The notes under the pieces were generated by a model. It made no database searches. It had not been told where the DNA came from and saw nothing but the letters and a program-made list of their open reading frames with translations. From assembly GCF_047663525.1 (NCBI RefSeq), contig NC_092617.1:2918501-2982500 (forward strand): DNA of 64,000 nt. Reading direction: 5' to 3'. How positions within the stretch are numbered: the first letter of the stretch is position 1; each line of letters opens with the position of its first letter. The stretch is from Anas platyrhynchos (Eukaryota; Chordata; Aves; Anseriformes; Anatidae). Of the stretch, positions 43,195-53,929 are shown in pieces. A program made the position numbers and the translations under genes.

Positions 43195-43390
43195 ATTAAT
43201 CCCCCCCCCCTCCCCCCCCCCCGTCCCAAATGCTTATGTGTTGAGATAAGGGCAGTTTAAATGACTGAAGGGGAAGAGTAATAATAATAATAGCAATTAT
43301 TGTTATTACTATTATTGTTAAGTAGAAAGCAAGCTATGCACAGTGCAATTGCTCATTACTGACGTCCAGCCTGTCCCCAACTGGTAGAAC
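43195..43390 (-). mobile_element. LTR fragment (tRNA-Lys family), U5/R part
   Basis: Matches the right-hand text of 724-1320 (GTTGAGATAA-GGCAGTTTAA, an AATAATAAT run, then AGTGCAATTGCTCA, then CCAGCC). A C-run of about 24 (43200-43223) occurs near its edge. It is probably the 3' LTR remnant of the relic to its right. Confidence 0.7.
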
Positions 43391-44655
43391 ATTGCGTTAA
43401 CCATCTGCACTTGCTCTTCTTTGACCTTCAACCACTGCATAAATGGAAGGGTTCTCCCAGGGACTGGGAAAGGTAGACAGCTCTTTAACATCCTCTCTCT
43501 CCAAGGCAGCTATCCCAAAACCCCAGCTGTACCCTTTTGGGTCTTGGAAGTACCCTCTCATGAGGAAGTCTATGTCAAGGTTTCATAGATCAACATTCTT
43601 CTCCCTCCTTTCTTTTCTGGGCAGTAGTTCTCTTCCATTCTCAGGAGCCTGATTTTCACACCCTCTGTTTTCTCCTGCATGTAGAGGCAACGGATCCTGG
43701 CACAGGTTGGTGCTCTGGCCTAGCAAGAGCAGACCTGGGGAGTCTGGTCTAGTCCCCAAAGTAGAGCTGGGGCCTGTCCCAGGGTCTGGAGTGGCTGCAG
43801 GACATGTCAGAGGTGTTGGAGTAGCTGCAGGGCCTGTCCCAGGGCTTGGAGTGGCACTGACTGAGGCTCTCTTTGGAATTCCCTTTGGAATTGCCAAGGT
43901 GATAACCCCTCCTTTTCAAGCACTTCTGCAGTTTTTAAGGATTCTGCATGTGCTCAGGGGGGAAGTTCCAAAGCACTGGAGGTGCCCACTGCTCTAGGTT
44001 CCTGCCCAGATCCTCCCATGCTCCCTGCTACTCCTAACTCTCCGGCCTTGGGGCAGGTCTCTGGAGGGCATTCTTCAAGAGTTGTTTATCCTTAAACAAA
44101 AGTTGAACCACATTCAGGAGACATCACAATAGGACCATGCCAGTGATGTTCTCAGCTTTGTAGAGGTAGTGTAATTAGCCTGGAGGAGAAGGGGGAGGTG
44201 AAGAAGTGGAGAAGTGTACATCCCTTTTCCTCTCCTAGATTGGCTCCTTAAAGCAAAAAGGCCAAGAGTGTAATTCTTAATACTTTCTGAGTAATGGTTC
44301 CTGAGGAATGGACGTGATGGCAATGCTCAGTACAAAGAACAGATTTGTCACATGACCAATAATTTTATAGACTCATAAGGTAGTGTTACACAACATAGCA
44401 AAATATCTTTAAACCAGCCCCAAAAATGATAAACAGCACAATGGGAACACAGGCAGTAAGTAATGTGCTATACAACACATTTCTGAATGAAAGCCCAACA
44501 GACCTGAGATCCAAAATGTCGACCTTGTGATCAGCAACTATTAAACTGGTCTAATGCTTATAACAATTTAACTTTAGCACTCTGTGGTAAGATCTGTACT
44601 TAACTCAACCCTTTGTGCCCCACACCGTGTGCCAAAAAGACTTCTGTGGTTTAGC
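43391..44655 (-). mobile_element. Decayed retroviral leader/gag relic (arm B)
   Basis: Minus-oriented relative of 4323-5392. A Pro/Ala/Thr-rich gag repeat (PAATP units) is at about 43740-43870, and the degraded primer site at about 44610-44640 (GCCCCACACCGTGTGCCAAAAAG). 43890-44655 is the inverted partner of 37014-37780. No intact reading frame. Confidence 0.8.
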
Positions 44656-45130
44656 GTGTCAGTTCAACTACATGGAATTATTTGAAGAGGTCCAGAGGAG
44701 GGCCACAAAGGCGATCAAGGGGCTGGAGCACTTCTGCTATGAAGGTGTGCTGAGAGAACTGGTACTACTTAGCACTGGAGAAACCATAGAGCAACCATCC
44801 AGTACTTAGAGAGGACCTCCAGGAAAGCTGGGGAGGCAGTCTTTGTCTGGGAGTGTAGTGAAGGGACAAGGAGTAATTACTTTAAACTAAAAGAGGGCAG
44901 GTTTAAATTAGATATATTGAAGAAATTCTTTCCTCTGAGGATGGTGAGGCATTGGAACAGGTTTCCTGGAAAAGCTGTGAACGTCCCATTCCTGGAGGTG
45001 TTCAAGTGCAGGCTGGAATGAGCTTTGAGCAACCAGGTCTAGTAGGAGGATGGTTGGAATAAGAGGATCTTTAAGACCCTTCCAACCCAAACCATTCTAT
45101 GATTCTATGATCGCACGTTTCTATGATTAT
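44656..45130 (+). mobile_element. CR1 fragment 1 (arm B)
   Basis: CR1 ORF2 end (VQRRATKAIKGLEHFCYEG) to the tail ATTCTATGATTCTATG. Inverted partner of 36545-37013. Confidence 0.9.
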
Positions 45131-45194
45131 CTATGACACTGCTACCATTGTCCTTGTGAAGCCCATAATGTCTCTCCTCAGAGATTTTAACCAA

Positions 45195-46240
45195 GATTTT
45201 TGGTTAGTCCAGCAGGCATCCTGTTACAAGTGGTGTCCCCCTGGGGTCGGTACTGCGACCTATCTTGTTTAATGTCTTTATTTATGACCTAGATGACGGG
45301 ATTGAGTGTACCCTTACTAAGTTTGCAGATGACACAAAGTTCAGAGGAAGTGTTAATCTGCCTGAGGATCTGTAGGTGGCCCTTCAGAGGGATCTAGATA
45401 GGCTGGATCGCTGAGCTAAGGTGAATGGGATGAGGTTCAACAAGGCCAAGTGCAGGGTCCTGCACTTTGGCCACAATAACTCCATGCAACGCTATGGGCT
45501 TGGGGCACAGTGACTAAAGAATTGTGAAGAGGAAAAGGACTTGGGAGTGTTGATGGATGCTTGGCTGAACATGAGCCAGCCGTGTGCCCAGGTGGCCAAG
45601 AAGGCCAAGGGCATCCTGGCCTGTATTAGAAATAGTGCAGCCAGCAGGAGCAGGGAGGTGATCATTCTCCTGTACTCAGCTCTGGTGAGGCCACACCTCG
45701 AGCACTGTGTTCAGTTTTGGGCCCCTCATTACAAGAAGGACATCGAGATCCTGGAACATGTCCAGAGAAGGGCAACCAAACTGTTGAGGGTTCTGGAGCA
45801 CAGGTCTTATGAGGAGTGGCTGAGGGAACTGGGATTTTTTAGTGTGCAGAAGAGGAGGCTCAGGGGAGACTTTATTGCACTCTACAACTTCCTGAAGAGA
45901 GGTTGATGTAAGGCGGGGGTTGGCCTCTTCTCTCAGATAACTAATGATAGGACTCAAGGAAATGGGCACAAGTTGTGCCTGGGGATGTTTAGATCAGGTA
46001 TCACAAAAATCTTTTTCTCTCAAAGAGTAGTCGGGAACTGGAATGGTCTGCTCAGGGAGGTGGTGGACTCACTGACCATCACAGTGTTCAAGAAGCACCA
46101 GGACAAGGTGCTAGGAGATCTGGCTCAGTAGCTTAGTGAGTAGTATTAGTGATAGGACGGTTGGACTAAATGGTCTTGTAGGTCCTTTCCAACTTTGTGT
46201 TTTTATGATTTCTATGATTCTATCATAGGACAAGGGGAAT
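45195..46240 (+). mobile_element. CR1 fragment 2, polymerase to tail
   Basis: The largest CR1 piece here: it starts in the polymerase (SGVPLGSVL, then FADDTK near 45317-45334). It continues through [17 protein letters not shown] and [18 protein letters not shown] (open 45541-45906) and ends with TTTTATGATTTCTATGATTC at about 46200-46230. It contains stops (for example near 45374). Only its first part is present in arm A. Confidence 0.92.
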
Positions 46241-46526
46241 GTTTTTAAACTTCAAAAGGGTAGATTTAGATTTGATAGTCAGATGAAATTCTTGACTTGG
46301 AGGTGAGGCACTGGAACTGGTGCTGTGGGTCCAGAGTTCACCCAGAGGGAGTTTGGATCAGTCCATGCCCTTGTGTTTGAAGGAACAGCTGGTGAGAGTG
46401 GAGAGGCAGCAGTGAAATCATGGGAATATCAGAGTGAGAGCAAGGTGGGGAAGAGAAGTGGTTTTCTGCAGACTTCAAAAAAGTGTGGGACAGCACAGGA
46501 AAACATGCAGAGGAGAAGGCAGAGGA
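46241..46526. other. Short intergenic stretch, CR1 and V remnants
   Basis: 46241-46320 looks like another old CR1 3' UTR piece. 46380-46526 resembles reversed V-block text (CAGCACAGGAAAACATGCAGAGGAGAAGGCAGAGG, compare 55086-55110). No gene. Confidence 0.45.
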
Positions 46527-46675
46527 CTCACCATCCTTGGAAGTCTTTAAAAGACGTTTAGATGTAGAGCTTAGGGATATGGTTTAGTGGGGACTGTTAG
46601 TGTTAGGTCAGAGGTTGGACTCGATGATCTTGAGGTCTCTTCCAACCTAGAAATTCTGTGATTCTGTGACTCTGA
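46527..46675 (+). mobile_element. CR1 3' tail fragment
   Basis: The last 150 bp of a CR1, ending ATTCTGTGATTCTGTG, very close to 35466-35611. It lies inside a V remnant. Confidence 0.88.
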
Positions 46676-47430
46676 CAAGAATGGAAGGCTGCAGCAGCAC
46701 TGACAACTTTGTCCCCTTAGCCATGGGTTGTGAGGAGACGTGTTATACTCATGGCATTGGGACCATGTATTCTACTTTATCCCTGTGCAAACACTGGAAG
46801 GTGTCATATCATTGTCTTTCACATGATATCATGGGCATCGCACATGACTCCAGAACCTCTGATATAATGACAACCATCATAAAGCTGATCCCAGTTAGAT
46901 GACTGATATGGGGAGGTCAGGAGCAGCCTGGCCACGAGAGATGTCAGATTTGGGGGAGGGAAGAGGAAGGGAAGAGGAGCTCAGAAGCTTACCTTTGTAG
47001 AGGTAAGAGGGTTCATGTAATGTGATGCTGCTGTAAAACTGATTGCAAACAGTCGTGTAAGGCCTGTAAACTATTTTCAACAGCATCCCTCAACCTAAAC
47101 ATAAGTGCAACATCCTGACAGGAATCCACTATTGTAAAGCAGAACTCAAAATATCACCTAAAGCAAAGTTCAGAGCATAGCCCCTTTTTCATACATTTCC
47201 TCTCTTGCTCACCCTAATCCTCACCCTTAACACTAACATTAAATGCTCTATTTATCCCTAGACTTCTTCACAAACCTAAACAAAAGCCTAAGCCATAATG
47301 CTTGCCCATACCCTAACCAGAGACCTGACACCACAAACAGAACACCAAACCTTCCAACTAAAACATTGTTTGCTGTCTAAAACAGAAAGGTGAGCCCCAG
47401 TCCATAGAGCACAGGAGAGAGGTGAGCTCT
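46676..47430 (+). repeat. V remnant and T block upstream of OR6
   Basis: 46676-46830 is V text; 46840-47430 is T block with CCTAA-rich parts (47200-47350). Parallel to 31771-32389. No gene. Confidence 0.55.
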
Positions 47431-48060
47431 GCCTCAGTATTTCGTGGCCCAGCAGGAGCAATGTGACTGCGGCAGGGACTGTGATGTCACTTCTGTCTCT
47501 GCACTTGATAGGGCAGCAGCAGGAATGTGTCACGCAAAGGGACTGTGAGGTCACTTGTGTCTGGAGGTGGCAGGTCAGCCTTGACTTCTCCCTGGGATCT
47601 GCACTTTTGGGCTGACATCTGGCAGTGGCCCTGCTAGGCCAGCAGAAGGCACCTGCTTGGCATGCTGACTGGTGGATCCCCTCTGCCTCCAGAGCCAGGA
47701 GGACCCAGGCAGAAAGAAGGCCCCAACATGGGTTGTCCTGTCCCTTCTGCTTGAGTCCATGACTGCACAGCAGCAGGCACAAGGCTTGGCTGTGTCTAGC
47801 CAAGAAGCTGCAAGGCCAGCAGCAGGCCCGTGGCTTGGAAGCTGCTGCTGAGGTGACTTGTGTCTGGTTGGCTGAGAGGCCACAAGGAGCCTGCTGTGTT
47901 GGGATGCCTACTTCAGGAGTGGTTTCCTACCAGATGGAACTTCCTTTGGTAGTAGGAAAGAGCAGGAGAGAAGAACTTGCCACAAAGTGCACCCTGAAAG
48001 GTTGGCACTGGTTACAAGGAAGAAGAAATATCCAGAGGAACAACTGGTCTTGCTGCTAGA
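47431..48060 (-). repeat. U block copy 5 (complete)
   Basis: The reversed block has a 171-codon minus frame (47288-47803) and the second MDSSRRDRTT frame (47575-47883). It also carries the three GAGGTCA-like boxes. Nearly identical to 27761-28365 and 61991-62640 reversed. Confidence 0.65.
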
Positions 48061-48420
48061 GTCTGAGGCAAAGAAGGCATTAAGTACCTCAGCCTTTACC
48101 TTATCTCTAGATCATTACCAGATTTCCCCCATGTCCAATGAAGGATGATGATTCTCCTTAATCCTCGTTTATTTAAAGTATTTCTATAAGCAGTCTTTAT
48201 TGTCTTTGACAGTAAAAGACAGATGGAGCTCCAGATGGGCTTTGGCCCTTTGACCTGCACAGCCCCATAACATTCAGGACACAGCCCCAGACAAACTGAC
48301 AGCATGCATGAGAAGGAAGCACAGGAAAAGTAGAATCTGACAGCCTTCCACCCACTGTTTTTCTGTGACTCTGTGTTGCAGTTCCATTCAACTGGTTACT
48401 CCTGTATTATCCAAATGTTC
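48061..48420 (-). mobile_element. S block: old CR1 ORF2 relic
   Basis: Same relic as 38576-38930 (KTIKTAYRNTLNKRGLRRI text on the minus strand). Decayed. Confidence 0.6.
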
Positions 48421-50592
48421 CCACAGCTTGTAATGCTGCTGTCTTGTCAGAGATAGCACAGTCACACAAAGGTTGAACCATCTGCCTGCAGACGTGAATG
48501 GCTGACAGAAAGGAGCATGAGTGTGGGGGAATGTTGAGAAACTGCAGGATTTTGCCTAAAGTAACTTCTTGATGTTTACAAGGAGAAGAGCCCAGTCCTG
48601 AACCAGAGGAAGAGGAACCCCACACATCAGGGCAGACTGGGACCCTGCTGAGTGAGCAGTAGCGAGATGGAGGAAGGCCTGGACACCACGAGAGATGCCA
48701 TACGAGCAGTGGTGACTGCTCACGAGGAACCAGGTCAGCTTCCTACAGAGCTGCCTTCTGGGGAGCATGGCCACCAAGAAGATGTGAGGTATCAGACTCA
48801 GCTCAGATCCCTTGAGACACCGCACGAACAAGTGCCAACAACTAGCCAGTAAAGAGGTGCAGGTCTGGGAGTCACTAGGATATCCTCATTATCATTGCTC
48901 AGAGGAGTAATGATAATGGCAAGACTGAAAATCCCAACAGGACCCAGGCCTCTGTGTTCACGGCTATGGCTGTTGTCTCTGCCACTGAGGCCAAAGAGGA
49001 GACAGCTGATCGTTAAAGCATCAGGGCCTCATTGCCTCTTCGTCCCCACCCATGAAGCAGGCAGGGGTCGTACCATTCTCCTGCACTTGGCAATGCACAT
49101 CCCCATCTTCTACTGCCCCACAAAGAGCCCTGAGCAAGGTGTGAAGGGAAAGGATCTCCTGTGCCAGGGGCTGGAGGTCAAGGCCTGGCCCTTGTGCTTG
49201 GTGACACACATCCAGTTTGTCTACACACCAGTGTCACCTTCACATTGCCTTTGTCTCCTTGTCCTCACTGCCTCCAGGGTTCTGCTCTAATGAGCTCCAA
49301 GGGAGGCTGTGTCAGTGCTGTCCCTCAGGGGAACACTGCAGGAAACTTGCCTCTGACATGGACTTCTGGAGAGATGTCTTCAATTGTCTCTGAGTGCCTG
49401 AGGTTCGTGGTCTCATCAGCCAAGCCCCCGGAGGGGTGATTGCAGTGCCTTGGGCTGGTGCTGTGCTGCTGAGATGGGCCTGGCACATGGGACAGAGAAA
49501 ACACTTTTGAAAAAGTGCCATGAAGCAGAGAGACAGCTGTGCCCAGGAGCAGCTCCTCTGCACAGCGCAGCAGGAAAGAGACACAGAGGCAGACACAGAG
49601 AGACGAAAAGGAGAGAGGGCTTGGAGGCAGTTGGCAGTGGGAGGATGCTGAGAGCTGCCTGCAGGAGAAATGTGCACAGCCCTTGACAAGGTAAGGGTCT
49701 GGCTGCAGGGCCATGCAGCTGCAGCTCCTGCAAGGGTCTCCTGCTGGGTCTTGTTTCTGGGAGGGCAGTGGGCAATGCAGTAGGCTTTGAGAATCCTGCT
49801 GGGTTGCCCTGCGAGGTGAGAAAGTCTGGCAGAAGCTCCTTGGAGTTTCATAACCTAGCTACCCCATGTCAGATAAGACAGCGGTGGCCAAGCCTCCTCC
49901 AGACCCTGCAGGGGGTGCAGCTGGGATATGGGACACTCCAGCTTTCAGATATCCAGCTCTGTCCGTGGGGCATCCTCCTGGGCTGCAGTCTGCTCTCCAG
50001 CAGGATGCAGCTCTCTTGTGGCATCCTTGTGTTATCCAGGTGCTCCAAGGAAAAGACACCTCCATCCTAACATCATTCCATGCTGCTGGATGGCTGTCTG
50101 TGGGAAGCTGCAATGAGGTGCAATAAGGACAATGACCTCTGCACCTCTGGCTAGACAACCCACAGACAAGGTGAGGTTTCTGTCCAGCTGCACTTGGACT
50201 GCGGCTTCTTTACTCTCATCTTTCTCCAATTCCATCTCAGGGAAACACCTAAGGGGGGTGGTCCTGCAACTCACAGAAGGCTGACACAGGGCAGCTGAGA
50301 AGAGCAGTGTTCAGCAGTTACATCTGAAGCTCTGTTCTGCATTGAGATGCATTGTTTGAAACAGCACTGCAAATTCCAGTGTCCTGATCGGTGAACTGAA
50401 CTAGAGTTTCCCCCATGTTCCTGCTTCCACATGATGAACAGCAGGAAGGAGTCGTCTGCAAGCTCAAGTAAGGAAGGTGTGGAAAGGTTCTCTGGCAAAG
50501 AGAGGCTCAGGCTGCGGGTTGGTCCAAAACTTGCAATAGGTTTTCCTCAGAGAAGTCTCTTCTAAATTTGTTTTGCCTTCTCTCTTCAACAG
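48421..50592 (+). other. OR6 leader region (P block, B type) with two predicted non-coding exons
   Basis: Predicted exon 1 ends at 49690 (GACAAG, GTAAGG). Predicted exon 2 is 50040-50170 (acceptor TTGTGTTATCCAG, donor GTGAGG). The final acceptor is CTCTCTTCAACAG ending at 50592. All three sites have equivalents upstream of OR4. The best conserved part is 49540-49690, just before the donor, which supports a transcribed exon. The start of exon 1 and the promoter cannot be placed. 48640-49300 holds further P text shared with 39240-39900 and 60730-61440. Confidence 0.65.
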
Positions 50593-50615
50593 ACAACTAT
50601 GTCCAATGTAAGCAA

Positions 50616-51551
50616 ATGCCTAACATCAGCTCTGTGAGCGAGTTCCTCCTGCTGGCATTTGCAGACAGGCGCGAGCTGCAGCTCCTGCACTTCGCGCTCT
50701 TCCTGGCCATCTACCTGGCTGCCGTCCTTGGCAACGGCCTCATCCTCACCGCCGTAGCCTGCGACCACCGCCTCCACACCCCCATGTACTTCTTCCTCCT
50801 CAACCTCGCCCTCCTCGACGTGGGCTGCATCTCTACCACTCTGCCCAAAGCCATGGCCAATGCCCTCTGGGACACCAGGGCCATCTCCTATCAAGGATGT
50901 GCTGCACAGGTCTTTTTCTTTCTCTTCTTTATAGCAGCAGAATATTCTATTCTCACTGTCATGGCCTATGACCGCTACATTGCCATCTGCAAGCCCCTGC
51001 ACTACGGGAGCCTCCTGGGCAGCAGAGCTTGTGCCCAGATGGCAGCAGCTGCCTGGGGCAGTGGCTTTCTCAATGCTGTCCTGCACACCACCAACACATT
51101 TTCCCTGCCCCTCTGCCAAGGCAATGCTGTGAACCAGTTCTTCTGTGAAGTCCCCCATATTCTCAAGCTCTCCTGCTCAGATTCCTACCTCAGAGAAGAT
51201 GGGGCAGTTCTGTTTAGTATTTTTTTAGCATTTGGTTGTTTTGTTTTCGTTGTGGTGTCCTATGTGCAGATCTTCAGGGCAGTGCTGAGGATGCCCTCCT
51301 CTCAGGGCCGGCACAAAGCCTTTTCCACGTGCCTCCCTCACCTGGCTGTGGTCTCCATGTTTGTCAGCACTGGCATATTTTCCTACCTGAAGCCCCCCTC
51401 CATTTCCTCGCCATCCTTGGACCTGGTGGTTGCACTTCTGTACTCGCTGCTGCCTCCAGCACTGAACCCCCTCATCTACAGCATGAGGAACCAAGAGGTG
51501 AAGGATGCAGTGAGGAAACTTCTTCAATACATGTTTCCTGATCATCAGTGA
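50616..51551 (+). CDS. OR6: olfactory receptor, OR14-like, intact
   Basis: 311 residues in one exon, starting at MPNISS (50616). An ATG farther upstream (50568) is in frame but lies before the predicted acceptor at 50592, so it is not used in the spliced transcript. NIS glycosylation site, GN in TM1, PMYFF, MAYDRYIAIC, KAFSTC and NPLIY are all intact, with the expected loop cysteines. An out-of-frame ATG at 50599 starts a 12-codon uORF overlapping the true start and has the better context (A at -3, against C at -3). AATAAA at 51853-51858 lies about 300 bases after the stop. Almost identical to OR5 from TM3 to TM6. Functional receptor by sequence; ligand unknown. Confidence 0.96.
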   Translation: MPNISSVSEFLLLAFADRRELQLLHFALFLAIYLAAVLGNGLILTAVACDHRLHTPMYFFLLNLALLDVGCISTTLPKAMANALWDTRAISYQGCAAQVFFFLFFIAAEYSILTVMAYDRYIAICKPLHYGSLLGSRACAQMAAAAWGSGFLNAVLHTTNTFSLPLCQGNAVNQFFCEVPHILKLSCSDSYLREDGAVLFSIFLAFGCFVFVVVSYVQIFRAVLRMPSSQGRHKAFSTCLPHLAVVSMFVSTGIFSYLKPPSISSPSLDLVVALLYSLLPPALNPLIYSMRNQEVKDAVRKLLQYMFPDHQ

Positions 51552-51974
51552 TGTGTTCAGAAGATGTATTTCTGATAATATGCAATTTTGATTCATATTA
51601 TATCATATCATTTTTATCATTACTAGTGCTATCAAAACATTTTAATTAACAATAATCCTAACAGAAATGAAATGTTATTTGGGAAAATGATACGATATTT
51701 TTAAAATTATTTTTCTCTGTTAGAACTGTAAAAATAATTTATTTTGTTTTTAATAATGTAATTCTTACCATTCTAAATGTTACATTTTGTGTTTGCTTTG
51801 ACCATATCTTCTAACATACATAGAGAACCAGGCTTCCGTGGTAGATAAAGACAATAAAGATACCATCAGAAATTCATTCGTCTCAGTATCCCTCTCTTCC
51901 CATCTCCTCTGGAGCTGGGGCAGCAGCCTCAGCAACCAGGAGGTGCTCGGGGCCAAGAGCCCAGCTGCCACAGG
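51552..51974 (+). other. OR6 3' UTR candidate and Q block
   Basis: AT-rich 3' flank with AATAAA at 51853-51858, followed by CCATCAGAAATTCATTCGTCTC and the CTCTTCCCATCTCCTCTGGAGC segment shared with the other OR 3' flanks. Confidence 0.65.
51853..51858 (+). terminator. Polyadenylation signal AATAAA downstream of OR6
   Basis: AATAAA followed by GATACCATCAGAAA. The same signal with the same following text occurs after OR4 (35739) and with a related text after the OR scrap (5720). Confidence 0.6.
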
Positions 51975-52029
51975 TAGGAGCAGTGTATTTGGATTCAACC
52001 TTGTGGATCTAGGTGACAGACCTGTCGTC

Positions 52030-52290
52030 TCTATAGCAGGGCCAGCACAAAGCTTTTTCCATGAGCCTCCCTCACCTGGCCATGGTGTCCGTCTCCCTCA
52101 GGCCTGTCATGGTTGCCTACCTGAAGCTCCCTCCATCTCCTCCCCATCCCTGGACCTGGTGGTGGCAGTTCTGTACTCAGTGGTGTCTCCAGCAGAACAT
52201 GTCCCCATCTGTAATGTGAGGATTCAGGAGCTCAAGCATGCTCTGTGGAAACTGACGATTAGATGTGTCTTGAATGCAAGAAATTTCTGA
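52030..52290 (+). pseudogene. Olfactory receptor fragment (TM6-TM7)
   Basis: It starts at text equivalent to GGGCCGGCACAAAGCCTTTTC (here GGGCCAGCACAAAGCTTTTTC) in the TM6 border and runs to a stop at 52290. Readable parts are the CLPEAP/SISSPSLDLVVAVLYSVV segment and [22 protein letters not shown] is degraded to HVPICNVRI and a frameshift is needed before TM6. It sits 480 bp after OR6, inside its 3' flank, so a second OR copy was inserted or truncated here. Confidence 0.85.
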
Positions 52291-52529
52291 TCTGCTTCTG
52301 CACATGACTTGCAATGTCAATAATTGGATGAATAGCCAATATAACTGTTTTGTTTTGTTTTGTTTTCATGGTTGTGTTTGTGCATATTCTTATTACATTA
52401 ATTCAGCTAATGAACACCCATTAAAATCATATGGATGTGCCTTCTGAATATTGCTTATAGACTCTGTGCATGTGAAGCCATGCTCTCTGTGAATTTAACC
52501 TTAAGCAAGTTAAGATTTAACTGCCTATT

Positions 52530-53440
52530 TTGTCTGACATCTGTCCTCTGAGACCAGGCCTGGCTCTGCAGGGACAGTGCCCATGTGCAGGGCTGCAGAG
52601 GAAAAGAGTCCCATCCCAGCAGCACGGCCAGGGAGCACCAGTGCTTGGGGCATGCAGAGCTGTCATCTTGCCACTGCCGCCCTCTCCTGCTGAGCCCTGC
52701 TGGTGGGGTCAGGCCCAGCTGTTCCTGGAGCTTGGTGCCAGTGCTGCTGTGGGGCTATGCTGGGACTGCAGGCAGGGACAGGCAGTGGGCACGGCAGTGG
52801 CACAGCTGGCCTCCACTGCAGCACTTCCCTCCTAAGGGGGGATCTTCTCCAAGGTGGACTGAGCAGAACTCAAGTGCTCAGTCTGGTGTGAGCAGGCAGA
52901 GGAGAGCTCTGCAGCCCCAGGGCACACAGCAGCCCCAGCAAAGGAGCCTGGCGAGTGATTCCTTGCAGCCCTGTGGCAATGGCAGTGACCCCATGAGCTG
53001 GGTCTGCCTCCCAGCCTGCCCAGCACAGCCCTGCAGAGTGCCCCCATGCCCCAGGCACCACAGCCCCCTGGATCTGCAGAACAGCACCACCAGCTGGGGC
53101 TGGGGCTGGGGCTGGGAGGGTGCTTCCCCTGAGTGTCATCTAGGCCAGCTTCAGGCTTCTGGACTTGAGTGTGATCTCCACTGTGCACTAGGAGCTGAGA
53201 GACCACCAAGAGGCATGGGGCTACAACATTTCCTGCAAGGTTCCTCCTGCCCTAGCACCACACAGGACTGGCATGGAACTGGCTCCTGTGTGTCAGAGAG
53301 GCTGGCAGCCCAGAAGGTATGCCATGAGCTTGGAGGATCACAACCAGATCATTTCTACCTGGGCAGGTCCTGGCCCAAAAAGGGGGTGTTTTGTAGGTGT
53401 GATATTATAAGCTCAGTGGTGCATCAGAAACACTAAGTCC
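52530..53440 (+). repeat. W block copy 1 (GC-rich, GGGGCT repeat)
   Basis: Repeated reversed at 57657-58290, and partly reversed at 63120-63700. A 283-codon frame (52585-53436) and a second frame are open in two copies, but both frames are kept and base composition is high in GC. No protein domain is recognised. A short (GGGGCT)n run lies at 53095-53119. Confidence 0.6.
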
Positions 53441-53929
53441 ACCAGGAAGCGAATGGCTCTTAAATGGCCTGTGAGTTGAGCTCTTTCTGAAGTAGCTGAC
53501 AGGTTACCCTTGACTCCTGGCTGGGATCTGTGCCTTTAGGCTCACATCTGCCAGTGTCCATGGTAGGGCAGCAGAAGGCACTTGCTGTGCATGTAGTTTC
53601 TGAGATCGGCTCTTTCTAAGTACCTGGTAGGCCCCATAGAGGAAGAGGTCTTGGATAGGGGTTGTCATGTCAGAGGTGTCAGCTTTTGCCTGAAGTCATC
53701 ATTTAGGACTGTTTTCAGTTTTCTATACAGAGGGGACCACTGCCTCCAAGACACTAGGGGCAAACTGAACGATGCATGAGGGTTTGGGGAAAGGTACCCT
53801 GGGTGCAAAGAAGGCATTCTGTATCCAGAAGTTGGAGGCAGGAAACAAAATTTTGCGGGTGGTACAAGAACTGCAGGCCACATTGTGCAGGGTTCACCTA
53901 CAGCTTTGGGTTATTTTCCATCCTGACTT
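53441..53929. other. Intergenic stretch with an old, diverged U copy
   Basis: 53490-53610 resembles U block text (CCTTGACTCCTGGCTGGGATCTG, then CTCACATCTGCCAGTG, then GGGCAGCAGAAGGCAC) at much lower similarity than the other copies. No gene. Confidence 0.45.

Noticed and set aside
45541-45906. 121-codon protein as a host gene
   Set aside because: It is the C-terminal end of CR1 ORF2 ([13 protein letters not shown] text), part of a 5'-truncated LINE.
52585-53436. 283-codon frame in W block copy 1 as a protein gene
   Set aside because: Another frame is also open and equally conserved in the reversed copy, there is no domain, and the block is GC-rich repeat DNA next to OR 3' ends.
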